DNA from: Spisula solida
Taxonomy: Eukaryota; Mollusca; Bivalvia; Venerida; Mactridae
Length of the DNA: 64,000 bases
Direction of reading: 5' to 3'
Assembly (NCBI GenBank): GCA_947247005.1
Contig: OX365952.1
Span: 45,860,722-45,924,721 of the forward strand
In this document: one piece after another, positions 38,601 through 53,600 of the stretch
Position numbering within the stretch: the first letter of the stretch is position 1
Layout: each line of letters starts with the position of its first letter
Notes under the pieces: model-generated
Seen by the model: only the letters and a program-made list of their open reading frames with translations
Database searches by the model: none
What the model was told of the DNA's origin: nothing
Position numbers and translations under genes: made by a program

Positions 38601-41600
38601 ACATGAATAGTTATTGGATAACACAACTTGTTATTGAGTCACATGACTTGTTATAGAGTCACATAACTCATTATTGAGTCACATGATTTGTGCATTTTTT
38701 TTATCACATGAGTCACATGATTTGTGCATATTTTTGATCACATGTTTTATTGTCATGGACATACAATGGTTTTGTATGTTTGTATGCACTTTGTCCTGAA
38801 TGTTTTTGATGTAAAACTTATCCACCGTATTTGCAGAGGAAATAAATTACTTAACTGTTATCATCTCCTAACCTCTGGAAATTTTATACTTTCTCTGAAA
38901 TTGTTAGTTTGTTCAATTTTATAAAATATTTAAAACTTTTATATTGGATGTTTGTCCAGAATACATGTATGACACAGTATCCTGCATGTCAGGATATCCT
39001 GTATAATACAGTATCACATGAGTATCATGGCTCCATTTGGATGACAGTCTAGAAGTTTATTTATAAATAAATATCCTCACTTTGCCTTACTAACCATTTC
39101 ATACATTGTTGTTATTTGCTCTACTTTTTCCAATCTGTTGGCTGGAATTTAGTGATTTGGTCTATAAAGAAAGTTCTTATTGAAAAAAAAAACATTTCTG
39201 CTCCAAAAAGTAATAAGTAATAGTAATTTGAATCCACTGTTCGTGTGCAAGTAGACACACTCTGATCAATGCAAAGGTCATGGTTTGGTGAACAGGTAGA
39301 GCATACACTAAGTCTGTTAGAGTTTATTACATAATTAATTATATTTATGTTCTGCTTTGCTCCCTACTTAATTGGCTATTTATTCATGAAGTATAAATGT
39401 CTATAAACTCTAACAAATACTTATTGTTGCTTGTTACTCATTTACTGTTTAAATTTACTAGCTTTTGCCTACATTTACTAGCTTTTGCCTACATTTACTA
39501 GCTTTTGCCTACATGTACTAGCTTTTGTCTACATTTTCTTGCTTTTGCCTACATTAACTAGCTTTTTGCCTTTATTTACTAGCCTTTGCCTACATTTATT
39601 AGCTACTAGCTTTTGCCTACCTACATTTATTAGCTTCTAGCTTTTGCCTATAATTACTAGCTTTTACCTACATTTACTAGCTTCTGTCTACATTTACTAG
39701 CTTTTACCTACATTAACTAGCTTTTACCTACATTTACTAGCTTTTGTTTACATTTACTAGCTTTTGTCTACATTTACTACCGTTTGCCTACATTTACCAG
39801 CTTTTGCCTACATTTACTACCTTTTACCTACATTTACTACCTTTTACCTACATTTACTAACTTCTGTCTAGATTTACTAGATAAACTTTTTATCACCGTA
39901 AAGTAAATTAAATAAAACATATTAAATGAACCCTTTATTAGTACATGGAAAATGTCCAACTATTTGTTTATTAAAATAAGTTTTCTCTGTATGTGTTTGA
40001 ATGTTTCTAAGGGATTGTCACCGTCCTTGATTTTTACTCATAATATTGAGGATCTAGCATGAGTGCTCATTCCATAGGAATTTTATTTAACGAGTGGACA
40101 AACTGATAAGACAAGAAGCTTTGCCTCATATGTAACTGAACATCCTTATAATAAACTTTATACCTGGCCCTGTTTTACTAAAATATAAACCTGAAAACAG
40201 ACATAGACCATCGATAGCCAATCCTTTGACTCAAAATCCACTTTGACCTTCGTTAGGCAACACTATGACTCAAAACCAACATAGACCTTTGTTAGCCAAC
40301 ACTATGACTCAAAACCCACATAGACCTTTGTTAGCCAACACTATGACTCAATACCCACATAGACCTTCGTTAGCCAACACTTTGACTCAAAACCCTAGGA
40401 ACCACTATATCAAACACTATTACTCAAACACTTAGACCTTTGTTAGCCAACACTATAACTTAAACCCACATAGACCTTTGTTAGCCAACACTATGACTCA
40501 AAACCCACATTGACCTTCGTTAGCCAACACTATGACTCAATACCCTAGGAACCACTATATCAAACACTATGACTCAAACACTTAGACCTTTGTTAGCCAA
40601 CACTATAACTTAAACCCACATAGACCTTTGTTAGCCAACACTATGACTCAAAACCCACATTGACCTTCGTTAGCCAGCACTACGACTCAAACCCACATAG
40701 ACCTTCATTAGCCGACACTGTGACTCAAAACATACATGAACCTTCATTAGCCGACACTTTGACTCAAAACATACATGAACCTTCATTAGCTGACACTTTG
40801 ACTCAAAACACACATAGACCTTCATTAGGGGACACTTTGACTCAAAACACACAGGAACCTTCATTAGCCGACACTACGACTCAAAACACACATAGACCTT
40901 CATTAGGGGACACTTTGACTCAAAATACACAGGAACCTTCATTTGCCGCCACTATGACACAAAACACACATAGACCTTCATTAGGGGACACTTTGACTCA
41001 AAACACACAGGAACCTTCATTAGCCGACACTTTGACTCAAAACACACATAGACCTTTATTAGCCGACACTTTGACTCAAAACACACAGGAACCTTCAATA
41101 GCCGACACTTTGACTCAAAACACACATAGACCTTCATTAGCCGACACTACGACTCAAAACACACATAGACCTTCATTAGCCGACACTACGACTCAAAACA
41201 CACATAGACCTTCATTAGCCGACACTACGACTCAAAACACACATAGACCTTCATTAGCCGACACTACGACTCAAAACACACAGGAACCTTCATTAGCCGA
41301 CACTACGACTCAAAACACACATAGACCTTCATTAGCCGACACTACGACACAAAACACACAGGAACCTTCATTAGGGGACACTTTGACACAAAACACACAG
41401 GAACCTTCATTAGGGGACACTTTGACACAAAACACACAGGAACCTTCATTAGGGGACACTTTGACACAAAACACACAGGAACCTTCATTAGGGGACACTT
41501 TGACACAAAACACACAGGAACCTTCATTAGGGGACACTTTGACACAAAACACACAGGAACCTTCATTAGGGGACACTTTGACACAAAACACACAGGAACC

Positions 41601-44600
41601 TTCATTAGGGGACACTTTGACACAAAACACACATAGATGCTGTGACTCTATTATTTGCGTGACGTGGGACACTGGAAATTTCAGAAATAATATGTTTCCT
41701 ATCCAACTAGAGATGAACTGGTTGGAAACCCAAAGGTAGTCTCGCCCGTAGCGGTGCTATACACCGGGCATGTTAAAGAATCAAGGAGAAAGATATGTGA
41801 AATGAGTTACGGCTCTGCGTCCAGATTGCTTGTATTACACAAAGTTTCTGTCTATTTCATCAAAAGCTGAAAGGTCATCCAGGCCAATTAGGTAGGGATA
41901 AAACCAAATGGCCAAACTCTATGTCGAACACGAACATTTTTTTATTGAGATTGACTCGTTTGACAGATTTGACTGTAAATATTTAGTTTCAACATATTTT
42001 ATTTGCATTAAATCTAAAACAGTTGTAATACAATTTGTAATACATTTTGTACATCAAGACTATTGTAAATTAATACAAAAGTGGTGTTACCGAAAGCCAA
42101 ATGCTTATAGCGGGTCTTCTCCTTTTCTTATTACACTAATCCAACAATTTTGTGATTTTGTAAATATTTCTATTTGATATCAGATGAGGATAAACAATTA
42201 TTAAAGGAACACAACATTGAAAATGTGTGTGCCGTAAATCTCGGACCTAGATGTAACATCTTTGATATACTTAACATGGACAACAATACTAACGTGAATC
42301 GAACAAGAGAAAACATGGTGGAAAATGTGGCAACAACTAGTAGGATTCCTGTTGAAAGAAAAAGTCCAGGTATGAAAACATTATCACACAATACCAGTAT
42401 GTAAATTTTTAGTCCCCTACCAGTTTTTGACCAGAGGGGACTATAGGTTTGCCCTCCGTCAGTCAGTCAGTCTGTCTGTCAAAAATCTGGATCCTGACAT
42501 AACTGCACAGTTTCCAAGCTAGGTTTATGAAACTTGGTATGTGGATTGGGGGCAATAAGGGGATTATGCACTTCTAAAAATATTTTGATTCTAACAAAAA
42601 TTGTGGTTGCTATGGCAACTGAAACATTGAAAATGGCTACAAACCGGTAGGGGACTTCTGTATAATTACTTGTTGTTTTGGAACTACTAGCGGACACTAC
42701 TGGGTGAAGGTTGTGTTCTCAGTGTTGAACTCGTATTCAATTCCCGGCCGCTACATGTCATACCCGACTATGAAAATTTGTCATTTTTTATTCTGTTTTG
42801 AGAAGTTGCTGATTTCTTATGGAAAACTGGTGAGGCGAATCAGCCGTCAAATATAACAGAACCAACAGTCTTCCTACACTGAGTGTTGTCATGGTAACAA
42901 ATACTAACTATATAGAACATTGTATGTTATCTATTTCAGTAAGTTTTCTGAGTTATGATGATACTATTATTGAATCCATGGACTCGGAGGATTCGGACGA
43001 CGAGGAACTGCTCGCTGCTGCTCCAGCTTTTCTACAATCCATAGAAGATATCATGTTAGTATCAGGGGTACTGTTTTATCAAATCACTTAGAGATAGTAT
43101 CAGGGGTACTGTTTGACCACTTGGGGATAATTCTTAAACTTGAGTTCAAATTGAACATCATTATATATTAGAACCTCTCTAGAGCAACACACTTCGGTAG
43201 CTGCAAATATTGGTCATTGTGTAAAGGTTGTAGCTCTACAGAGGTTAAATTTAGAGTAAATGTCAGCTTATGGAAATTTTGAAGGTGCTGTTATAGAGAA
43301 GTTGTTGCTCTACAGAGGGCCGCTTTGAGAGGTTGTATTGTAATTATTTTACTACCGCAAAGGTGTGATAAATGGATTTGCAATACTAGATATAAACCAT
43401 ATTCAATAAAAACAAACAAATATCTTCTATTTATTGGCAACATAATCATGATTTTAGGAGAAAATGACCCTTCAAAAGCTTGAGGGTCAACAAGTGGCTT
43501 GGAAATTTCAATAGTCTAAACCCCTATTCCTAAGCCTTGATGATGTAATAAAGTGTTCCAAACTATCTTACTGTATGTTTTATGAACACATTGTATATAT
43601 TCTTCTTGTAGAAATCGCCCAGCTCCAACTACCCCAACACGTGCTCTGGACAGCACACCAAACTCAAGTCAGAATGTAAGTATAGAAGGCTGGTGGGCCA
43701 TAAAAAGTTGCCCCATACATGTAGGCAGTGTTGTTATCTATATAAACCCACTGTTAGTGTGGTGTGATTTAGTCACTTGAATACTGTATATTTGCTGTAT
43801 ATTTGATACTGTATATTTGCACAAACCTTATATAAGTGTTGTTGCGATGGCCGAGTAGCCTAATGCTTTTATACTTCCCTTTGCTAAGCGATGGCACCGT
43901 ATGGGTTTGAATACTGCTATAGGGGCAAACTTTTGACATACTTTGCCATTTGTTGGCCATTAAACATAGGATGCTAATATGTGAACATGTGTCGTACAGT
44001 CTTAGTCATGATAAGCTACTTGTATGTAGTAAATACTGACAAAACTTACTGTCTGGCCTGTGTGAAAGACCACCTGAAAACAAAGACCACTATTATAAAA
44101 CCTGCTTGCAAAACGAATATTTTATTGGTGATTTTCAATGATATTTTATCTAAACGAGAGGTCAACTTCAGGAAAGGCGTCATTTTTCTATTCCCATTTG
44201 TGGTCATTACAGACAGGTTTTCCTCTATGCGAACAGTATACTGATTAGCATCTATAAGTACATCAAATCATTGAATTTGTATTGTATGCTACTTGAGTGC
44301 TAAAAGATAATAATAAGTCACACAGAGAAAGCAGTATTCAGTACGAAACAGTGAAGCTAAAAAGACACTAAAACACACGAAAAGAAAAAGATTGCAAAAC
44401 TTGTCTTCTAGGCTAAAATGTTTAATTATGCAGAAACTGCAGAACTACAAAATAGCTTCAAAACACACACAAAGAAACACGTATAGCACGAGAGACACAA
44501 GAATACACAAAAACATAAATCACAGGTTACAAGTGCAAGCCATGAGGACAAACATGAAATGAACTATAAAAAATATAAACTGCGCAGTGACAAAAACCTC

Positions 44601-47600
44601 CTTAGCTTGTCAAATATACCTGGAGTAAGAATTTTAAAATAGACATCAAGGAATCACAAGGACGACCACACATTACAAGAACAACCCACAAAGCAGAACT
44701 GTACAGCAATAGAATACATGCCTTATTGGATAAACTAAATCTTGCTTACCTCTCAATGATTGGGGTGGGGGGTTAATATATGCAATCTGCTGATGTAAGG
44801 GTGGCTGAAAGTAGGCTCAAAATCGGTACTATTCTTATTGTTCTTCTTCCGTCCATTGTCTGTCGTCCACAATCTGTTGCGAACACACTGAGAAATCACA
44901 ATGTCGACCTAGCCTAACCTGGTAACAATGATCATCTCTATAAAATCTAGACCAAGTTTGATGGATCAATATACTCAGGTGAGCGATATATGACTATCAA
45001 GGTGAGCAATATATGACTATCAAAGTGACCGATATATAACTATCTTAGCCCCTCTTGATTAATACTTGTATACTTACAGTTCTCTTGAGATTGTGAGAGT
45101 CAAGATCTGGTACGATGTAAGCCGTGTAAGACGTTAACTCTTGATGGTTTATTCCATGACTTGTATACTTTCAGTTCTCCAGAGACTGTGAGAGTCCAGA
45201 CCTGGTACGAATTAAGCCATGTAAGACATTAACTCTGGATGGTTTATTCCAGGAACATGAAGAACATGTAAGTATTATCTCCCCTTGTGTATATCTAAAC
45301 TGGCCTAAGGCTACAGTTATTTTTGCTCTATATTCTATATAAATGTTTGTCATGATCAGACAATTAATCTATAATTCAGGTAAAAATTCTTACTTGAATC
45401 CTGTAGAACTAACATAGAGACAAAATTCTGACCCAAAAAACAGGCACCATAATCTGCTTTTTAAAAGTTATTGTTTATCAATAGGCGTACCCTTGCGCCA
45501 TGTGTAATATTTGGCTCATTTTCACAAATAGATGACTGTATACAAAGCACTGCTATATAACATCTGGCATTCAGATTTTATTATATCTCCTATTTTCTAC
45601 TTATTTCACATCTTCGTTATCTAAAATTCACATTACATGCCTAGTGTTCAGTAATCTTTCAACCAATAATCAACATCAAACAGGGGAACTTTTCTGTGTA
45701 GACACTTCTATATTTAGGGTAACGAGAGCGTATTTACTGTAGTCTTAGGCCAACTATTACTGACATTGTCTGACACTCATGCTGAGAGAATCATTCATTA
45801 CAAGCTTCTAAGCAACTTAGCCGATTTTTGGATGATTAATGCCAGAGTTATGGCCCTTTGTTGGAGACATATAGAGTTTTGTGTCAAAATCCTTCTAGTT
45901 TATTTCTTTGCTTTGCTCAACTTCTAAGCAAATTCCATAAATAATATTTTATAAATAATAGAAATGCTTATTAATAAGTCGACCAGGTGTCTCAACGGCT
46001 TATAAAGATAGTTTGTAATCTATTAATAAATTGTTGTTCCCTAAGCTGGCATCTGGTCTTAAGCCTAGGTCCCACTGAGCATTTTTTGCCATGGCGATGT
46101 ACTCCCAATTTAAATTAATAAGCTATCAGGACATCGGGAACAGGTTCCTTGTGGTCTAGGGGAGGCTTCGGGTGAGTCATGAGACAGTGAGTGATATCGG
46201 AAGGAATTGTGATTGATAGGGTGGTATCAGAAGAAATCGGGAGAACATTGCCGACATGGAATTCCTCAGTGGGAATGTTCAAGTCCCAAAACATTTGTCG
46301 CTCATTATATGATACAAACTTGCCTTTAACTCTACAGGCTGACAATGTGAAAGAAATGGATGAAATCAACCAAGAATTACAGGTGTATATTTATCCCAGC
46401 CCTGATACCCCGCAGCATCTCAAGTAGTAATCTCAGCTCAAATTGAGATTTTATTTCATTTAGAGCCTTAATTTAAGATCGATATGTATCAGGAGCTCAT
46501 GATATTGTGTTGCAATAAACTCAAAATAATGTTTCTGTTTTGTCATGACAACTTTGAGTCCAGCCTCTTATGGAAATTAACATAACGACACATGACAATA
46601 ATTGAGATGAGATTTAGCTCAGATTGAAATGCTTCGGGACATCGGGGCCTGATGTTATTTACAGACGTTTGTTTGCTAGTAGAGTACTGTACGACCTTTG
46701 AAGAGCTGCAAATATTGGTGGTTGTATTGTGGTTGTTGCTCTATAGAGGTTAAATTTATAGTGAATTATGAAAGTGTTATTATAGAGAGGTTGATGCTCT
46801 ACAGAAGGCCACTCTAGAGAGGTTGTAATAATAATGATAATAACGTCTTTATTTTCTGTGGATAACATAATTGGCAAACCAGATTACAGTTGTACTGTAT
46901 GTTATAGAGAGGTTGTTGCTCTACAGAGGGCCACTCTGGAGAGGTTGTATTGTATAGATGGTGGGGATGACATGGGCATGGTACAGGGGTTAGTGCACTG
47001 GATTTGTGATACGGCGATCCAGGTTTAATTCCTGGTCGCGGCAGGTCATAACCTTCCATGAAAATTTGACAACTATGTTGATTTTCCTCTTCATGTAAAG
47101 AAGTTACCAATTCCTTGTGGAAGGGTAAGCACTCATAAGGACTCGCTGCAGGAAAGCTGGATAGGGTAATCAGCCCCCGTATATAAGTGAAAAATTGTTA
47201 AGAAACTGCTGTAAACCCTAACAAACAAATAAATGGTGGAACATATGGTGACAACTCAACTTCCAGAGAATGATATTTAGAGTTATTTATTATCTAACCT
47301 ACATTCGGAATGTCATTCTTAATGTTACATTTAATCATTAAAATTTTCCTCATAACAGTTGTGACATCATCTATTGGCGCCATATCATGTTGGCCAATCA
47401 AAACGATGTACCGGTATGTTACAATCCGATGTGAGATTGAACTTCAAAATAACCTTGAATATTTTTTTTAATTCAAATGTTGTTACCATGGAAATGTTTA
47501 AAGTTGATAAAATGTTTGAATTATCTGATTATAGGATGACATAAAGCAGGGGGGATTTGTTCGTATGTTGGATAAAGAGGAAGCTGTACCAGGTAACTAT

Positions 47601-50600
47601 AGCAACCATAACAACAGTTACTATAACAACCGTACATGGGATAAGTTTGCTCATATGACATTTTCATCAACAATCTGAATGTTTGTTCCTTCAATAACCA
47701 CCTACTACATAGTCTTATGTAATAATACTTGCTTTAGTGTGCTTGCTTTGATTGGGGGAGATCTAGGTTTGTCCCAGTCTATTAATTGAAGAGAGCTTGC
47801 TTTGAGTATGGGGTGGGGGCCAGGGGTCTCTTCCTTGGCCATATCCGGCGATGAAATAATCAAAGCACTGAGAGTGCTGATGGGAGGCGATCTGGTTGCT
47901 GCTACTAAAGCTTAAACCGACTTTACACATTTTATGTTCGTTTTCTTACTGCCGATCTTGTCTTGAATGTCAAAATAGGGATATGTGACTATATAGGCAT
48001 GTTGGGTATCTAAATAATTGTTAAAAGGTGCATATTGATTTATATGTAATACGTGTATTGAATGCGTATATCCTTTCCGCTACCATAGCGTACTAATGCA
48101 GACTCGCCGGGATGGCCATTTCGGTCTTCCGTAGTTTTCGACCTAAATGCCCAAATTCGGGAAATTTGCTCTCATGGGTACACAGGCATCCCAGACTACA
48201 TGATATTACGGGCCCAGGGTTGTGCACAGGTTTTTGGGCCCGCTAGACCCCTTTAAACAGGGCTTTGAACGTAGATTTTACACAACTGAAATTACTGGTC
48301 CTACCCGCCATTGCGGTACGATTCCCTGTGGAATTGCATTAACATTTAGCGCCAAAAAGTTTTTATTTTTCTATAGCAGGAATATAAGGCTAGACAAAGG
48401 GGTCAGGACCAATGCCCTAAAGGGGCCAAAAAGTAGGCCTGTCAAGCTAAGGGTCACCGTCACATCGTCATTTCCGGTGACCTTTAGTCGAAATATTGAC
48501 ATTTTTTTCTACTTTCGGTTTGAGGTAGGTGTGTAGCATCCGGATGTATCGAGTTTTTATCAGTGCTGCAAGTCAATAGTGTCTCAGGGACAGGGTATAG
48601 GGACCATATGAATTTCTCATAACCCCCCAAAATTTCGTGGTAGCGGAAAGGATATCAAAAGTGGCTTTAAAATAATACTACGCGCCTATTTATCAGATTC
48701 TACAGTACCGTCTTGTAATCACTTCCCTCACAGCGTGAGACAGTCTATAGAAAGGGGCTAGCTAGTACAGCGACACCATATGATTGCATAACAGTACTTT
48801 GCAGACCGTATACGATTCATTGATAAAACCATCACTTGACCGTAGTCTGAAGTTTCTAAAAATATCTTTACAGCCGGGACATTTGATGAACACGTCATTT
48901 TCGTATTATGAAACAAGTTCGGTATCGGCCGGTGAAGTGATTTTTTTGCAAAAATATCGATTTAACAAACAGTTTCACAATAATTTTTTATCTTAGAATA
49001 AACAAATGTTGCTGATTGGCTTAAATCAGTTAAAAAATTTAGAGAAACATATGTAGCAGTATTGGGAATGTTGACAGTTTCTGGAACTACTTGTATGCAG
49101 ATTCACATAGCAGCCTAAAGGCGGTTAATTTTGTATAAAGAAATGGGCAATGGTAGTAATGAGAGGCTTAAACGCCTCCCAAAAATGGTACCAGTATTTT
49201 CACTGCAGGATGCTTGGCATTAAAAAGAATCACTGACATGACTTCTTAGAATTCAAAATACTCTCATATTCTGGTGTTGATGGATAATATCAGGCATGGG
49301 GTGTAAAGTGTGGTTGATATAAGTTGCTGCACTTTCAAATTGTAAATAAATCACCGTAAAACACTTGAATTGTGTGGGCTTATTTGTGAAAAATGCGATT
49401 TTGTGGGGTGTTAATTCATGGATTGCAAATTATGGAATGGGAACCTCATGTTCTATATTTGCGAGCTGAAATGATTGTGGGGTTTAAATTTCAAGGCCGA
49501 ATTCAATCATGTAATCAACAAAAATTTAATGCCCATGAAAAATAATGATTTTATAGTAGCACAAACTATATATAGGCCATCTTATTTAATTTCTTTTTTT
49601 AATATTTGAGATATTTACTTAATTCCAACATACATCTGGGGGTAGTATTCAATATTGATCTTACTTGACTTAAGGATTATGACAACCAATCAGATCACAC
49701 CATATTAAACTCTTGGTCAGTTACAGGCGATATGATTGGCTATCCTTATTCTCTAAATAAAAAAGGTCAATATTGAATACCACCCCTGGGGTGGTATTCA
49801 ATATTGATCTTACTTGACTTAAGGATAAGGACAACCAATCAGATCACACCATATTAAACTCTTGGTCAGTAACGGGCGATATGATTGGCTATCCTTATTC
49901 TCCAATTAAATAAGATCAATATTGAATACCACCCCTGGACTATTTTTTTTTTCAAGAAATTTTCGACTTCTATATTAACATTTTGGCATCTTTTCAAGTA
50001 GAACACAAATGCTTGTTGTTGTTTTTTTGTGAGTGGGTATAATTGTATTGATTTCCTTTTTTGCAGATGAATCATTCACAGATGAACAGAGACAGATGTT
50101 ACGTCAGTTAGAAGTACAGGAGACAAGTTTACATCATGACTGGCCTGGTGTTATCTTGTTTAAACCTGAACATTATCAGTGTTTGTTCACCTCTACGGTA
50201 CACCCAACACATTGTGAGTTTGTAGCTGCTAGTACTGGTGGCAGACTAGAGAAGTACATGCAGTCACTATCTGTTGGTATGTTTGTTATTTTATAAGTTT
50301 ATACTAAAAAAATATAAATAAATATAAAAAAATATGAAAATAATAAAAAATATATAAAAAATTGTGTTTCCTGAAGAAGGCATAGTATAATGCCGAAATG
50401 TTGACAATACAATATTAATTAACTTCAACGCGTGTTGTTGTTAATATTTATCTTAATAATTTTATACTAATTTATTTAAGGACGATTGTGAAACAAGTTT
50501 TTCCAACTTATATTAATAGCTCTGGACACCTCTGCCCTGGTGCTATCCATTGCCATGAGTGTATGAGAGAAAGGAAGCCAGTTTCCGTTTTATGCTGAGC

Positions 50601-53600
50601 GTCTAGCATTTAACTTCTAGTACCAGTTTTTATTACGCCTTTGGTATGATGTGGCCTGGGATTGAACTGACATGTGCATTGTGGTTGGTAAGTTAAAGGT
50701 AGCTGTGACGTTGAAATTGGAATATGTTTACCACAAGCGCAGGAGGGATGTAGGGGGTTGCATGCTTCACGTAAATCTCTTGTTATGGTTGGATTGATAG
50801 TGGTATATATCTCAATTCTTCAGATCAATATAAGATGGTTATAACCTCTCAGATGACACCTAGACTGTTTACCAGAATTACAAATCAGAATCAACTGCTT
50901 AGATGGTTATTCTACATAAGTAAGTTACATGACGTATTTTAATTTTATTAACTCGATGACATGTAGTTTAATATTTTCGTATCTAGGCCAAGTTCGATTA
51001 TAGGCCAAATCGGCTTAGGCCTTATTGGGTTATGGTCCTTTAATTACCAAATAAGTATGAAATTGGCCTTGTCTGTACTCTAGCGCAAACAGTTTTCATC
51101 CGATCATCTCCAAACATACTGACAATGCTTATGGGCATAATATCTAGGCCAAGTTTGATTATAGGCCAAATCGGCTTAGGCCTTATTGGGTTATGGTCCT
51201 TTAATTACCAAATAAGTATGAAATTGGCCTTGTCTGTACTCTTACGCAAACAGTTTTCATCCGATCATCTCCAAACATGCTGACAATGCTTATGGGCATA
51301 ATATCTAGGCCAAGTTCGATTATAAACCAAATCGGCCTAGGCCTTATTGGGTTATGGTCCTTTAATTACCAAATAAGAAATTAATTTCCAAATAAGTATG
51401 AAATTGGTTGTCTGTGCTCTAACGCAAACAGTTTTCATCCGATCATCTTCAAACTTGCTGACAATGCTTATGGGCATAATATCTAGGCCAAGTTAGATAA
51501 AAGGCCAAATCAGCCTAGGCCTTATTGGGTTATGGTCCTTTAATTACCAAATAAGAAATTTTTTACCAAATAAGTATGAAATTGGTTGTCTGTGCTCTAA
51601 CGCAAACAGTTTTCATCCAATGGTCTTCAAACTTTGTGACAATGCTTATGGGCATAATATCTAGGCCAAGTTTGATTATGGGCCAAATCGGCCTAGGCCT
51701 TATTTGGTTATGATCCTATAATTACCAAAATAAATGTGAAATTGACCTTGTCTGTTCTCTAGTGCAAAGAGTTTTCATCTGAGTATCTTCAAACTTGGTG
51801 ACAATGTTCATGGATATAATATCTAAGACAAGTTCAATTGTAGGCCAAATCAGCCTAGGCCTTCTTGGGTTATGGTCCTTTAATTAAAAAAAATGTTGGA
51901 TTGTTTTTTTCATTCACCATGCCCTGAGACTCACCATGCCCCAAGACGGGCGTATTTTGTGATATTTTGGCACTCTTGTTTTTTAATGCTGAGCATAGCC
52001 TTTATTTGCCAGTCTGCTTTCTGCTGAAATATGGCAAGCATTTTGTTTCAGAAGTAACCTGTTTCTATACATTTTTACCTCTCCATAGCTTCCTCCTATG
52101 AACAACAAGCAAACAATGTGCTTCCCTATGGATGTTGCTCTAGAGAGGTTGTTCTGTATGTACATATACTCAAACGCAAAAGAAACTGTGCATGTTACAA
52201 ATTGGGATAACTATGTAAATATATGTAGTAGGCATTTCATTTTTGTACCATGTAAAGCATGTGTGGCACTGTGTCGAACAATAGACACAAAATTGCCCTA
52301 TCAGATTAGATGTTACGTAACGTCACAAAACAGGAAATTCGCATGATTTGCACGTGCAGATGGTTGATAAAGGTGAAATTGGTCAAATAACCCCACATTC
52401 ATTTTCCGCAACTCCAAGGAGTAAGAAAAACACAAAACAATCTCTGTAAAATCAGAACTTGCTATGCAAAGATTATCGGAGCGTCAGCGAATTGAGTCCT
52501 TGATGATGCTCATTAGAGGTACCTCTATTGATAATGATGCACGGGCCTTCTCGGTAGAAAGGTACGATCACGACATGATGTCAACAATTTGCAGGAGCTA
52601 CCGAATGCTCTTCAGGTCGAATGGAATGAAATTCCCTCGCACGTCGTCAATTCCATAAGACGTCGTATCGAACAGGTTATACGTCAAAATGGAGATCATA
52701 CCCGATATTAATGAAATTCTTTTCACTGCGCTATTTAAACGAAATGTATTCTGTTTTATAGGCAATTGAATAAGCTAAAATTTGATACCAAACACTATAT
52801 ACTTTCTTTTATGGATGTCTGAAAAAATAAGTGAAAACCCCATGCACAGTTTCTTTTGCGTTTGAGTTTACATTTAGGATCTGTCATGAGTTGTCTTTGG
52901 ATGTCAACATTTCTTAAATGAGTCTAGAAAACACATGTTATTAAGCAAGCCTTAAGAAATTTTGATCCCAAAGACAATGAGTGGTGGATTCTTTTTATCA
53001 CATTACTATAGTTACCAAGTCAGAACAATTTCAGAAATAACAAATTTAATCTGACGACGTTAGTTTTCACGCCGAAAAGCTGATAACATCACGCATTTGT
53101 CACACATGTTGGAGAACATTGTTCCATCATTTGTTCTCACATGCAGGATCACGGTACTTATGTGATATATTGTTTTCAGTGTCTATACATGATGATGATG
53201 ATATACAACACGGAAGCTACGAGATGTTACTGGGTATCCTACATAGTCAATATGTTGATGGTCAACCAAAATGGACACCTAGGCTTATAGATGTACTATC
53301 TGTCCTTGTCAATTATGGTCAGTGTTTATACATCTTGTACTGTCAAACAACTTAATAAATCTGTTGGTTTTCCGATTGCCGGCATATTCACGGCTACTCA
53401 TGTTCGCGTTTAAAGACTACCATTAACGAGATATTTTCGTGTTTTTCATGTTTGGAACAAATTCACAGATTGTCAGTCCCGACAATTGATAGTGTGTTTT
53501 AACACTTAATTAACCAACATTATAGATAAAACTTAAAAGATGTGCATCATCGGCATATGTTTTTTGCGCAGAAACTTAAATAAAACCAAACAAAAAACAA

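Noticed and set aside
48222..48536. 104-codon open frame
   Set aside because: Lies inside the TIR element copy 2; the equivalent frame in copy 1 is not conserved as a protein.
50360..50430. Penelope-like element 3' end (cctgaagaaggc...gccgaaatgtt)
   Set aside because: Resembles a motif often seen near the ends of Penelope-type retroelements, but too short and without coding sequence to call.
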